Source: Galeopsis tetrahit
Lineage: Eukaryota; Streptophyta; Magnoliopsida; Lamiales; Lamiaceae
DNA: 64,000 bases
Direction of reading: 5' to 3'
Assembly (NCBI GenBank): GCA_963675135.1
Contig: OY776120.1
Coordinates: 58,772,063 to 58,836,062, forward strand
Under the pieces are notes generated by a model that saw only the letters and a program-made list of their open reading frames with translations, did not search any database and was not told the DNA's origin. Shown here piece by piece: positions 22,274 to 34,968 of the stretch. A program made the translations under genes and the position numbers. Every line of letters begins with the position of its first letter. Within the stretch, counting starts at the first letter, position 1.

Positions 22274-22354
22274 GCAGTTCGATCGATTTTGACGGTTTTT
22301 AAAGTTTTATGACGACTCCTAGTAAATTTTAAAACACAAAAACTTATATGAAAT

Positions 22355-23220
22355 TAGAAGTGTGCGTGGGGTAGTATCTAGTGTTTAAGTAAAAACAGAA
22401 CAATGTTACACTAAATGTTGAGACAATTATTGTAGCATTAACTCTAACAGAATACAGAAAGTAAACACAGTACACAGCGGAAGTCTAAAACACAATAAAG
22501 ACACAATGGAATAATTTTTAAAATAGATTTTATTAATAACAAAACCTATGCTAAGCCTTACGGCGAAAACAATAACTTAGTTCCTAAGTTATGAAAATGT
22601 CGTGTGAAATGTCTCAGCAATTACTTCAACATTCCACAAACCGAAACTACAATCGAGGCAGGTGCCTGAATCCGCAAATAGACTTAAGTGTAAGAACATT
22701 GTCTAAAGAACTAATCTGATCTATGATTCACTATCACTCGATACAAGATTAGAACTAAATACACGGGAATGTGTGGTATCCCTCGGTGTACATTAAAAGA
22801 TACAACTACTGACCCTAACTCCTAACCAGGGATGAACGCTCAGAATAGGTGTTACTCGAATAGTGCATGCTTTGAAATGAAAGGCTTCAGCGGTATTTAT
22901 AGAGCAATAGCCGAATTCTAGATCCTTCCATTATGAGATCCTATTTTTTAGGACCTCAACTTCCATGATCTCTCTAGATCCTTCTTCCATCTTCCAGGTC
23001 GTTCTAAACTGCTCCAGGGTCTTCTATCACGTTCTCCAACATTCTGGAATCTTCCATGTTCCAGACTCTTGTAGAATCTTCTTGAATCGTACCTAAATGT
23101 GAGAGCATTTAGTACAACATTTAATGTAACATTTCAGAAAAGACTTAGAATAAATCAAGGAAGGTCAAATTAAGATGTTGTTGATAATGTTAAAGCATTT
23201 AAGAGTTAACAACATCTACA
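22355..23220 (-). repeat. Copia-A 3' LTR (866 bp)
   Basis: Minus-strand start TGTAGATGTTG at 23220, after the polypurine tract. Its far end reads CACACTTCTA where the partner has CACACTTTCA, so the terminal CA is mutated. A minus-strand TATA (CTATAAATA) lies near 22896-22905. It differs from the partner by scattered substitutions and an 8-bp indel (AAAACACAATAAAG versus AAAACACTAAAACACA), so the insertion is not recent. Confidence 0.92.
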
Positions 23221-23236
23221 ATCTCCCCCAATTTTA
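23221..23236 (-). promoter_or_regulatory. Polypurine tract of Copia-A
   Basis: Minus strand AAAATTGGGGGAGATT directly precedes the 3' LTR start TGTAGATG. Confidence 0.85.
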
Positions 23237-24400
23237 CCTTTCGACTACAACACACCTGATGCACATATATTTCTATACATACTCAGTATTATGTATTTAG
23301 GTGAGGTTGACATCAAGTTTAAATACTAGTCAAGACAATACCTGTTGTAACCGTTGGATCAAATCAAAAAGAGATCAAGAATAATTTTACTAAGATCCGT
23401 GCCATAAGATCAAAGTAACATTATTCAAAACCAAAACAAGTATAAACAGTACACTTGTTTACAAAACATATAACTTTACAAAAATAAAAAGTTAAATCAG
23501 AGCATCATATATGAATATGTACTAGATCAACCTAAGACTTAAGTAAGACTCAATAACAAAACCAAAACAAGGACTAAACAGAAAAAAAATAGAGCAAAAG
23601 CAAATAAACAGCTTAACATGATTAATCCTTATGCAGTAGGCAATTAAAATCTTATTCTTTCGAGCAAACAATTTTAAGCTTTTAAAGCAGTAAGCAAAAT
23701 AAGAATACACTTTAATGCAAACAGTTTAAGCAAGTAGGACATAGATCAGAGTTAAACAGAAACAAAACAAAACAAAAATGAACAACTAAACAAGACATAT
23801 TCACCATGCAGTAAACATTTAATGATAAGAAAACAAATTAAGCAAGAAGCAGTAATCAAAATATCATTAATGCAAACTAATTTAAGCAAGATAAATATAA
23901 ACATCCTATCAACTAGAAATAATAAATATTGTATCAGAACAAAAACATAATTTAACTTAAACATAACAGAATAACAAAAACAAAAGTAGGACTGAAAATG
24001 GCATGAATTGCTCTAACAATAGCAGCAGCATCAAGGTCCTGCACATGTGCCATCTGTACTTCAGTACTCCCCCTGTCTTGCAGCATCTGTTCCAGATATC
24101 ACCATAGAGGATGTCCATATCCTCATCATCTTCAACAGCATCTGCAAACTTGTCTTCATCAGCCTCTAGTTCCTCAATAAAACAAGTTGTAGCAAAGAGT
24201 GCAACAACATTGTTAGCAGCAGCAGTTCCTCCATTCTCTGTAGCAGCATTAGCATTAGGTACACCTCCAGCTTCAGGATCCAGCTCTTCAATAACAACTC
24301 CAGAAGTTATAGCTGAATTGGAAGGTGGTACTCCCCCTGTTGTAGTGGAAAGTAGTCTGGTCCACTTGTCTTTGAGGAATTGGAGTTCATCAATATGGTC
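23237..24400 (-). other. Copia-A 3' internal region, AT-rich plus acidic ORF tail
   Basis: From 23237 to about 24000 I see no gene; on the plus strand it is A-rich. From about 24010 to 24400 the minus strand keeps an open acidic reading in a different frame from the ORF above it (for example EELEADEDKFADAVEDDEDM), probably the frameshifted C-terminus of the third ORF. Minus-strand AGGGGGAGTA motifs lie at 24065-24074 and 24329-24338. Confidence 0.5.
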
Positions 24401-26403
24401 CTATAAGTGTTGTAACTGCAATAAAATAAAAGATCTAGGAACACAGAATGTGGTATCAAAATTACCACCAAAGTTCTCAGCATCTGGTGCACCATTAGGT
24501 GCAGTTGTGTTCTGTTCAGGTCTCTGTGCTGATGTGGGTTGAGGTTGAGGTTGAGCAGGAGCTGATCTTTGAGAAGAACTTCCAGGATTGTGCAAGGGCA
24601 GATCAATCACTCTTTCACCAATGAGCAAAGCAGGTGAAATGATGTACAAAGGAACCTTTCCTCTAAGAACTTCTGTCTTCTTAGGGGTAAAACCATGCAT
24701 CTTCAAGTATGAACATATAAGCACAGGGTATGGAAGGTTGCCTTTATCAGAAATGTCACCACTAAACTTCATCATGTGGTGGAAAATAGTCAATCCCAAG
24801 TTAAACTTCTTCAAAACCACTATCCTATAAAGCAAGATTGTTTGATCCTTTGTTACTTTGGTTGAGTTGGTAGAGGGTATCCAATTATAAACATCAACTT
24901 ATGCAATACAGAATAAAGAGATGTAAAGTCCTTAGCCAACATTCCATTCTTCCACTTAGTCAATAAACCACCAGTCATAGAAACAGTAACAACATCCAAA
25001 TCAGGCTCATCATCATCAAGTACTGGTTCTATGCCTAAGAAATCATTAATCAACTCTGGGGTAAATGGAACTGTACTCCCCCTAAACTGTATATTCCCAT
25101 ACCAACGGGAACTCCTCCTACCATTACTTTTCCTCAAGCAAGCATAGAATTCATACACCCAATCAGAAACAAAAGTATCACACAAAGTCAGAGCTTTCAT
25201 CAATTTTCTATCCTCTAAAAATTGAATCAAATTCTTATTCTCAAAATCAGAAACATGAAATCTCATTTCCATTAACAGTTTCCTCCTAGACAACCTAGTA
25301 ATTTTATCCACCAAACCATCAATATCGGAATCTACTTCAGTTTCAGAATTACCTTACTCAGAAGTACTCTCCTTAGAGCTTGGTTCTTTCTCCTCCTCAG
25401 AACTGGATTCAGCTTCGTGTCCAGAGCTTTTGTCAGAAGCTGCACTGCTCGAATCATCTCCATCATCATGTTCTGGTGCTGGAGCACTTGATTTAGCATG
25501 TGGGGCAGCATTCTTCTTCAGGTCTTACTGAATATCCCTGAGACAAACATCCATCTCAGAATCAGAATCAGGTTCTGGTTCTGCAGGCATAGTTCGAACA
25601 ACATCAATCTTTGCCTTTCCCTTCCCCTTTGGATCAGCCTTCTTCTTGGTTGGCTTCTCAATCACCACCTGTTCTTCTTCAGATTCAGAAAATACCTGAA
25701 TCGGTTCAGCAACATCACCACCTAGCTTCTTCTTCTTCCTCAAGGTGTCTGAGTAATCAACTCGAGTGAAAACTAGGTTTGATCGTCTTCTTGGTACTGG
25801 ACTCCTCTTTCTTTTCTTTTCTTCAGCATTCCTCTTGAAAGGAATCGGTTCAGAGTCCGACTTCAAGATGTCAGAGTCAGTTTTAGCAGATTCTTCAGCA
25901 TCCTCCATTTGAGCGTCATCACTCTCGGATGCCTCCGCATTCGACGGCTCCTTTGACTCAGAAACAGGGGATTCTTCAATCTCCTTCTCGTTCTCCCCCA
26001 TAGAGGCAGTAGTCGGGGCCTCTGTTTCAGCATTAGGGTTCGGATTTTGGGGCTTTTCAGCTGTGGAAGAAGAGGGTGCAGTTATGATGACTTCTTGGGT
26101 GCGCAAGTAGTGAGAGATGTCAATAGACAGGTCTCCAATGGTGAGAGTGGGTGGATTCGAAGACCTCATCGATTGAGAAAAATTCTCAACCGCCTGATTC
26201 AGCTCGGTAAGTGAAGCTTGGTTTGGGATGTGGATTATCGTCGGTGTAGCTGGAATGGGTGTGACGGTTGCAGTAGTTTGGGGTGAATTTTCGTGCGAAG
26301 CAGCCATGGAAGCTAGAGTGTGAAGGTTTGAGAGAGATGGAGATGACGGTTGTGAGTTTGGAGAGTTTGGTTTCTGTAAATTTGATTTCTTGTTTCCTGC
26401 CAT
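24401..26403 (-). pseudogene. Copia-A third ORF, broken
   Basis: Starts at ATG 26403 (MAGNKKSNLQKP). The first 290 residues are Ser/Pro/Glu-rich with basic runs (RKRSPVPRRR, KKKADPKGKGKAK). In-frame stops fall at 25525-25527 and near 25354-25356. The next segment (25314-24853) contains DWVYEFYACL and VPFTPELINDFLGI, which resemble the putative plant transposon protein domain (Transposase_32 type). A stop at 24853 and a frameshift precede the segment 24835-24401, which begins LYRIVVLKKFNLG and turns Pro/Gln-rich. The function of this ORF class is unknown. It sits where an envelope-like gene is often annotated, but I see no membrane segment. Confidence 0.75.
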
Positions 26404-27368
26404 TTAAATCAAGAATTCGAAAAGCACTACACAAGAATCGAGATAAGCACAAAATAACTTATAACAAAATCTGCAAAAATAATACTCAACTTACTCACTT
26501 AAATTTCAAAGCTTAGAAAATCAATTAATGGAAGTATTTATAGAGAGAGCTTAGTAGTTGGAATATTGTACGTGTGATTAAGGCTTGACTTAAAGAAAAA
26601 TCTAGACTAAATCGATAATGCTCCACTAATTCAGCCACAAGTAAAATCATGGGTGAGTTAGTGGGGTAAAATCCTAATTAAAAAATTAAATCAATTAATT
26701 AAATTAAGAAAGTTCCAGAATTAATTAAAATTAAAAATGCGTATAATCTGAAATAATAAAACAAGTGGTTAGTATAATTATAAATAAATAAAATAAATTC
26801 CCACAATTAATTAAATAATTACAACTTATAAAAATATAATCGAATCATGTAATGTTGTGCTCAAGGATTTGACATACACCTCAACATTGGTTTTTCACAG
26901 GTTTTACCTATCCAATGTAGCCAATTTTTTCAGCATTTTTTTCTTTTCATTGCATTTTCTTCTTTTTGTGCTATAGCATCTAATTCGTATTGGTCCATTG
27001 TTCCTGTAGAGTACATCGTAGTAGCGAACTCCGTGCCCTATACTTACTTAATGGATTACGAACCTCTTGATGTTTTACAAAAATTCACCTTTTGAAAAGA
27101 AGGCATCGTAGCAGCGAACTCCGTGCTCCATAGTTACTCAGTGAATTTTGTACATCTTTTAGTATGCTATAACATTCTCAATTTTTCAAGCTTTTGAGAG
27201 GTGTAGTAAATGTCTATTTTTGCACAAACAAATTTCAGATTCAAGAATATTTTACAAAGGAATTATTTAATGAAAATAAGAAATAAATTAAATCTATAAT
27301 AACTATACCACCTTAGGCTGTTGTCCCAAATGCTACCGCATTTGTGACAACATCCTCTCAAGAATTAT
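26404..27368 (-). other. Copia-A spacer between pol and third ORF
   Basis: No gene seen. The region is AT-rich and includes a 34-bp direct repeat (27014-27047 and 27104-27137), described separately. Confidence 0.5.
27014..27137. repeat. Direct repeat pair in Copia-A spacer
   Basis: CATCGTAGTAGCGAACTCCG at 27014 recurs at 27104 with one change (CATCGTAGCAGCGAACTCCG). The similarity extends about 15 bp further (TGC.C.ATA.TTAC). Both are followed within about 15 bp by GGATTACGAACCTCTT or GAATTTTGTACATCTT, so a unit of about 60 bp at 90-bp spacing seems duplicated. Confidence 0.7.
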
Positions 27369-30300
27369 TCAGATATTACACATACCAAGAGATTTCCTCA
27401 AAAATGAGAATCTCTCAAGGTCAAGAGCCTTAGTAAAAATATCTGCATTTTGATTTCAGTAGGCACATATTCCAACTTAACTATGTTCTTCTCCACTAAA
27501 TCTCTCATAAAATGATGTCTAATGCTAATGTGCTTAGTGAGTGAGTGTTGTACCGGATTCTTAGATATGTTTATAGCACTTGTGTTATCACAGAAAATTG
27601 TGAGGATATTATTTTCAATTCCATAGTCATGAAACATCTTACTCAACCACAATAGTTGTGTGCAACAACTTCTTGCAGCTATGTATTCAGACTCGGCAGT
27701 GGATTGAGAAACACAATTTTGTTTCTTGCTATGCCAAGACACAAGATTGTTTCCCATGTAGAAACATCCTCCACTCGTACTCTTTCTGTCATCTATATCT
27801 CCAGCTCAATCTGCATCACTGTATCCAATCAATGTGTTGTTGGTGTCCTTAGTGTACCATATCCCTAGTTCACTTGTACCTGAAACATATTTGATAATCC
27901 TTTTCACTTCATTCAGGTGAGATTCCTTTGGATTAACTTGGTAGCTAGCACAAACACACACACTATACATAATGTCAGGTCTACTAGATGTTAGATAAAG
28001 TAAACTACCTATCATGGATCTATACAATGTTGGATCAACATCCTTTCTACCATTGTCTTTGCAAAGTTTCAAAGTAGAACCCATAGGTGTTTTCATTACT
28101 TTTGAGCTTTCAAGACCAAACCGTTTGACCAAGTTTTTAGCATACTTACCTTGAGAGAAGAAAATACCATCCTTACATTGCTTGATTTGAAGACCTAAAA
28201 AATAATTCAAGTCTCCAACCATACTCATCTCAAATGTTGTTGTCATTGCTTCAACAAATTTGTTCAGCATTGTATCACAAGTTGAACCAAACACAATATC
28301 ATCAACATATATTTGAGCAATAAGTAAATCTTCTCCAGTATGTTTAATAAACAAAGTCCTATCAACTTCTCCTCTAATAAATCCATACTCTAAAAGAAAG
28401 TCCGTAAGCCTACCATACCATGCTCTAGGAGCTTGTTTTAGACCATACAATGCTTTCTTTAGCTTGTACACATGATCCGGGTATTGTGGATCTTCAAAAC
28501 CTTTAGGCTATTCTACATATGCTTCTTCATTCAATATGCCATTTAAAAAAGCAGCTTTTACATCCATTTGATGTAGTTTAATGTCAATAAAACATGCAAT
28601 TGCTAGCAATAATCTAATAGATTCTATCCTAGCAACAGGTGCAAAAATTTCATCGAAATCAACACCTTCAATTTGGGTGTAACCTTGTGCAACTAACCTA
28701 GCTTTGTTCCTAACAATGTTTCCAGACTCATCAGTTTTATTCTTATAAATCCACTTTGTTCCAATGACATTAGTATGACTAGGTCTTGGAACAAGTGTCC
28801 ATACTTCATTTCTTTCAAACTGATTAAGTTCCTCATGCATAGCATTTATCCAATTTTCATCAGTTAATGCTTCATTCACACTTTAAGGTTCAATTTCAGA
28901 ATAGTAACACTCTGCATTCACAACATTGCAAATAGAAGACATGCATATTGTTCTTACCATGTCTACCTTATTCGATCTTATTCTTCCTCTTGTTTGCACT
29001 CCAACTGCAGCATCGCCTATGATCTGGTCAGAAGGATGACTTTTCCATATTCTTGAAGAAGGATTCGTTTTGGGAACATACTGATCATTCTGTGAGATTA
29101 CAACTGACTGATCTGTAGATGTTGCTCCAGATGTGTTATCATTTGGTGCAGCATTTTCAGGTTTCAGTGTATTCTCAAAATTGTCAGTGACTTGTGATAC
29201 ATCTTCTTCATCCTTGTCATCTATAAGACCTTTATCATCATCAAACACAACATTAACAGATTTTTGAACAGTGTTAGTCCTAAGGTTATAAACTTTATAG
29301 GCTTTGCTATTTCTAGAATAGCCTAAAAAGAAACCTTTATCACTTTTAGAATCAAACTTATGAAGTTGATCCCTATCATTCAAAATATAGCACACACAAC
29401 CAAATAGATGAAAATATTTCACACTTGGTTTTCTAACATTCAGAATCTCATAAGGTGTTTGATTAGTGCCAGATCGAATATAAACTCTATTAATAATATG
29501 ACATGCTGTATTCAATGCTTCAGCCCAAAATCTTTTAGAAAGACTTTTAGATAAAAGCATGACTCTTGCCATTTCTTGTAGAGTTCTATTCTTTCTTTCA
29601 ACAATTCCATTCTGTTGTGGAGTTTTAGGAGATGAATATTCTTGCAAGATACCTTTCTTATCACAAAAATCATTAAACATGTTATTCTCAAATTCCCTAC
29701 CATGATCAGTTCTAATACGGCTAACTTTCAAGTTATACACATTTTTTAACCTTTTATAGAGAACTTTAAAAGCAGCAAATGTTTCAGATTTATCTCTTAA
29801 AAACTCAATCCAAGTATATCTAGAGAAATCATCTACCACAACTAAGGAATATCTCTTACCTCCAATGCTTTCAGTTTCCATAGGACCCATCAAATCCATG
29901 TGCAACAATTCAAAGCATCGATGTGTAGAACAATGTGACAGCATTTTATGCGGCATTCTTACCTGTTTACCTTTCTGGCATGATCCACATACAGTGGTTT
30001 TCTGGAAATTCAGTCTTGGTAATCCTTTAGCTCCATCTGATTTAATTAGTTTTTTCATTGCCCTGTAATTTGCATGTCCTAACCTTTGGTGCCATAAAAC
30101 ATTCTCATCATGTTTTGACAAATTGCATACATTAGTTCCAATAAGATAACAGTTATCTGCAGACCTAATACCAGTCATTACACAATCATCATCTTCATTA
30201 AGAACATAGCAAGACTCTTTGTCAAATTTTACATGCAAATTATCATCACAAAGTTGACTAATACTAATCAAATTAGCAAGTAAGCCATCAACATGCAAAA

Positions 30301-32319
30301 CATTTTTAAGCTTAGGAAAACCTTCAACATTTAAAGTTCCTTTTCCTATTATCTTTCCTTTCGATCCACCACCATATGTAACATTACCACCATTCAAGGT
30401 CACATAATCAGATAAGTAGTCTATTTGTCCCGTCATATGTCTAGAACAACCACTATCAAAATACCATAGACCAGGTAAACATGCTTTCAAGGATGTGTGA
30501 ACAACATTACAGGTAACTTTTGGTTTCCATGCAGATTTCATAAAATGTTTCCTAGGATGTGAAGACATTCTGGATAGCACAAACTCGGTTTTCATATCTT
30601 TAACCATTTGCAAGCAAAAATGACGAATATGACTATATTTAAGACAATAATGACAAATATACTTCCTTTTAACCTTGTGAGGATCTGTTTGTTCAGATGT
30701 TACGTCAGATGTGTTAACATTTGCCTTCACAAATTTCACAGGTTTTCTAAAATTTTCAGAAATAGAAGCACTTTCACCATCATAACCTAAACCATAATTA
30801 TTAGATTTACCTACAGCTATAGCATCATTCACATCAGAAGCACTCTTAGAATATTTTCTGAAACTTAAAGTAGAGGTGATCAATTTCTCCTTCAGTTTAC
30901 AAACTTCAAGATCTCTTCTGGTAAGTAAGACTTCTAGCTTAGCAATTGTGTCTTTCAGATCCTCATTCTCTTTATTCAAGGAATTCAGAGTGAGTTTCTG
31001 AGAGTTCCAATCATCTAACAATTTCTGATATGTCTCATCATCAATCCTTTTTCCTGCATCATCAACAAAATCATTAAAACAATTCAAATCTGGGTGACTC
31101 TGTTTTGATGTTACTATAGATGTGAAGACATCTGGTGCAACATCATAATCTGTATCATCCAGATCATCATCTGAGGAATCATTATAATCAATTCTAGTAA
31201 AATGAGCACTTTCTTTTTCATTAAACTCATCAAGATCATCATTATCAGATTCATCACTCAAGGTAGCACTAAAATTCAGTTTTTGCTTCAGTCTGGTATT
31301 GGCACACTCATTTGCATAATGGACATAACCAGAACATGCATTGCATTGGATTGATTTTCTAAATTCAGGATCATACCTTGGTTTACCTTCACTCTTTGAT
31401 GGTCTTGGTGTGAATTGACTCTTCCTCCTTTCTGGTTGTGGTGTTGATGTGTTGATTTGGATCTTAGGCTGAATGTTTCCTCTAGATTTATGCATAGACT
31501 TTTTAAGAAATTTATTAAAATGCTTTGTAAGAAGGGCAATGTTGTCAGGATTGTTAAGGCATTCATCAATCAATTCTTCATCTGAATCAACCTCAATAAT
31601 GATAGGCTGAATCTCAGATTTGTTTGATGTCTCTCCTTTAAAAACAACAACTTTCTTATCATCTTTAGTTTCATTAATTTGATTAGTGTTTATTTCATAA
31701 GTTCTAAGAATACTCACTAATTCATTTTGACTCATCTTATCAGTATCTTTTGCCTCTTCAATAGCATCAAATCTTTTAGGAACGGACCTTAATATCTTAT
31801 GTACTACTCTAACATTAGAAATAGGGTCACCAAGAGAATGTAATTTGTTAATAATCTCACTTAACCTTTCGTTGTAGGATGAAATTGTTTCATCTTCCCT
31901 CATTCGGAGATTCTCAAACTTTGTCCCCAACATTCGAAGCTTTGTCCTTCGAACACTATCGGAACCTTCACAATGCTCTTGTAACCTGTCCCATGCATCC
32001 TTAGAAGTAGAACAGTTAGATATAATTTTAAACATAGAGGTATCAACAGAAGTAAAAATAGCATTTAAGGCTTTAGAATGTATCCTGTTGTTGTTATCTC
32101 ATCGGCTGTCCAATCAACCTCTTTCTTAAGTTGAATTTCACCATCGGCATCTGCTGGATTCTTTGGTACGTCCCAACCTGTAAGAACAGTCCTCCAAGCA
32201 CGTTCATCAATTGACTTGATGTACATTCGCATCTTAGGCTTCCAATAAGCATAATTTGAACCATCTAAAACGGGTGGCCTAAGTGCAGTGGATATGTGAT
32301 GTGTTTCCATTGCTAACAT
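27369..32319 (-). pseudogene. gag-pol: Copia-A gag-pol polyprotein, broken
   Basis: One polyprotein frame with gag, protease, integrase, RT and RNase H, starting at ATG 32319 or 32310. A one-base indel in the ACAACAACA stretch near 32090 shifts frame; from 32035 the main frame runs to about 27398. Gag contains a UBN2-like domain (CSTSKDAWDRLQEHCEG) and two CCHC knuckles (CNACSGYVHYANEC, CHYCLKYSHIRHFC). Protease has WYFDSGCSRHMTG. Integrase shows LLHMDLMGP, RTDHGREFEN and TPQQNGIVERKNRTL. RT has YVDDIVFGS. In-frame stops are TAA 28883-28885 (after EIEP), TAG 28508-28510 (after AYVE) and TGA 27806-27808 (after GYSDAD). A final frameshift near 27460 precedes the natural end at about 27369. Apart from these lesions all catalytic motifs remain. 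Confidence 0.92.
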
Positions 32320-32370
32320 AAACTAAAACACATTTTTAAGCAAGGATCTAAACCTAGTGTCGTCAAGTGT

Positions 32371-32384
32371 TGGCTCTGATACCA
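32371..32384 (-). promoter_or_regulatory. Copia-A primer-binding site
   Basis: Minus strand TGGTATCAGAGCCA, two bases inside the 5' LTR, complementary to the initiator tRNA-Met 3' end. Confidence 0.9.
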
Positions 32385-32386
32385 AC

Positions 32387-33260
32387 TGAAAGTGTGCGTG
32401 GGGTAGTATCTAGTGTTTAAGTAAAAACAGAACAATGTTACACTGAATGTTGAGACAATTAGTGTAGCATTAACTCTAACAGAATACAGAAAGTAAACAT
32501 AGTACCCAGCGGAAGTCTAAAACACTAAAACACAATAAAGACACAATGGAATAATTTTTAACATAGATTTTATTAATAACAAAACATATGCTAAGCCTTA
32601 CGGCGAAAACAATAACTTAGTTCCTAAGTTATGAAAATGTCGTGTGAAATGTCTCAACAATTACTTCAACATTCCACAAACCGAAACTACAATCGAGGCA
32701 GGTGCCTGAATCCGCAAATAGACTTAAGTGTAAGAACACTGTCTAAAGAACTAATCTGATCTATGATTCACTCTCACTCGATACAAGATTAGAACTAAAT
32801 ACACGGAAAGGTGTGGTATCCCTCGGTGTACATTAAAAGATACAACTACTGACCCTAACTCCTAACCAGGGATGAACGCTCAGAATAGGTGTTACTCGAA
32901 TAGTGCATGCTTTGAAATGAAAGGCTTCAGCGGTATTTATAGAGCAATAGCCGAATTCTAGATCCTTCCATTATGAGATCCTATTTTTTAGGACCTCAAC
33001 TTCCATGATCTCTCTAGATCCTTCTTCCATCTTCCAGGTCGTTCTAAACTGCTCCAAGCTCTTCTATCACGTTCTCCAACATTCTGGAATCTTCCATGTT
33101 CCAGACTCTTGTAGAACCTTCTGGAATCGTACCTGAATGTGAGAGCATTTAGTACAACATTTAATGTAACATTTCAGAAAAGACTTAGAATAAATCAAGG
33201 AAGGTCAAATTAAGATGTTGTTGATAATGTTAAAGAATTTAAGAGTTAACAACATCTACA
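32387..33260 (-). repeat. Copia-A 5' LTR (874 bp)
   Basis: Minus strand TGTAGATGTTG... to ...CACACTTTCA. A TATA box (CTATAAATA, minus) lies at about 32934-32942. It is directly followed on the plus strand by the target duplication GAAAT. Confidence 0.92.
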
Positions 33261-33265
33261 GAAAT

Positions 33266-33787
33266 ATTTCATACATTAAATATAGATAATTTAGGTAAAT
33301 TTGGGGCAAAAATTTATGATCAAACCCAAGTCAACATGGGTCAAACATAACTAAAATATATTTTTTTGCTTTCAAGTATTGTTTTACTACATGAACAAAA
33401 CTATGTTATTACATGACCAAGTTATTGTTACTACATGATTAACTTATTGTTACTACAAATCCAAAAATATTTTGAACACTTAATTTTTTGACAAATTTTT
33501 CAGAATATTTTGACATGTGGAAATACACTTTTGAATTTGTAGTAATAATATCTTAGTTTTATAGTAACAATACATTAGTAATGTAGTAAACCACTTGATG
33601 CAATCCATGAATTTTTTAGATAATCTGAATTTAGACTTATGACCCAAGACTTTTTTATAAATAGATAAAATAGTTATTGTGCATTTGATTCTTACTCTAA
33701 GTCGGCCCAAATAATTTTTGAAATATTTCAGTAGTTACTGTGTATTTGATTCTTACTATATAATCTATAACTTGTTGGGTATGTATA
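33266..33787. other. AT-rich flanking DNA, no gene seen
   Basis: No credible ORF. A stretch of about 28 bp containing TGTATTTGATTCTTACT-like sequence occurs twice (about 33670 and 33731). The short motif TTACTACATGA recurs at 33368-33440. Confidence 0.4.
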
Positions 33788-33789
33788 TA

Positions 33790-34022
33790 CTCCCTCCGTC
33801 CGTCTATAAATTTCACGTTACTTTTTGACACAGAGATTAAGAAATGTGATTAAATAATAGATATAGTACAAATGATGTGATTGAGAGAGGAGAGACATAG
33901 AGAGAAAAAGTAAGATATAAAGTGAAGTGTAAGAAAAAGTACTTACCAAAAAAGGTATAGGAAGCTTATAGGCGGACGGGCCAAAATGGTAAAATGGAAA
34001 ACTTATAGGCGGACGGAGGGAG
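33790..34022. mobile_element. Stowaway-type MITE (233 bp)
   Basis: Terminal inverted repeats CTCCCTCCGTCCG at the left and CGGACGGAGGGAG at the right, flanked by TA on both sides (33788-33789 and 34023-34024). This is the signature of Tc1/mariner-derived Stowaway elements. A second, internal GGCGGACGG motif lies near the right end. Non-coding. Confidence 0.9.
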
Positions 34023-34024
34023 TA

Positions 34025-34968
34025 AATTTTATTAACTAATTAAAAAAATAGAATAAAATAGTTAAAGTAGAAATTTATTTTTATTTTTTTAAAAAGAGAA
34101 ATAAAAAAGTGGACAACTCAAAAAAATAAAAACATCTTATATGGTCTTATATTGTCGAAAACATTTTGCAAATAATAGTAGTTGATTCAAAGTGATTAAA
34201 GTTTATTTTTGTAGTAAAATTGAAAGTAGATAATGTTTTAAAAATAAACACTTTTAATCAATTTTTTAAATGTTGGGGTATATGTCATACAAATCACTTT
34301 TTTATAATTTTACATAAAACACACTTATTACATTTGAATAAATAATGGATAAAAATAAAATATTATTTAAATTGTGAGAATAAAATTGTAAAATTAGTGA
34401 GTGTAATAATTAGAATCACTTAGAATTGTTAGAAGTTGTTAGAAGCATTCTTTTAAGTAATTAATTTAATCACTTACTTGTGTTTATAAATCCTTCAAAA
34501 GTGATTCTATTTAAAAAAAAAAAAAAAAAGTGTTTTTAAGCATATAGTTTTGTTTAAAAACACCCACTTTATAAACAACATAATACTTCTATCTACTCCC
34601 CGCGTGTATTGTAGAATCTCTTTATAAAGGAAAGTGAGAATAATGAAATTGAACAAAGAAAATAATTTTTAACTTTTCATTTTAGCATTTTAATTTATTT
34701 ATAAAATTCTCATTTTTTTTAAATAAATTGTAAATGTATATTCCAAACTTCACTCTTATTTAAACAAAATAATTAGCAAATTAATATTTGAGTCAAACCA
34801 ATATGCAATCGTAACCTCAAACAAAAATAAAATTTTCCTTTAATTCATTAACATATAGCAACCATATCCCAATACTAGAACTAAAACACCAACACTCTAG
34901 CCTTTAGAGAAAAACAAATAGAAAACCCCACTCCTACAAATCTACCAATCATTTTTTTTCTACACAAT
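34025..34968. other. AT-rich intergenic DNA downstream of H2A
   Basis: No gene seen. It contains a run of about 17 A at 34514-34530 and presumably the H2A 3' untranslated region near 34850-34968. Confidence 0.4.

Larger units (their letters stand above)
22355..33260 (-). mobile_element. Copia-A: full-length but decayed Ty1/copia element
   Basis: 10,906 bp between direct repeats of GAAAT (22350-22354 and 33261-33265), which are the 5-bp target duplication. Minus-strand order: 5' LTR, tRNA-Met primer site, gag-pol, spacer, third ORF, purine-rich 3' region, polypurine tract, 3' LTR. The coding regions carry several stops and frameshifts, so it is not autonomous now. Order, primer type, third ORF and repeated purine tracts fit the Sirevirus-like group. 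Confidence 0.93.

Noticed and set aside
24065..25083. TACTCCCCCT repeats as a CRISPR-like array
   Set aside because: They are only 10 bp, unevenly spaced and within a plant retrotransposon; polypurine-like signals explain them better.
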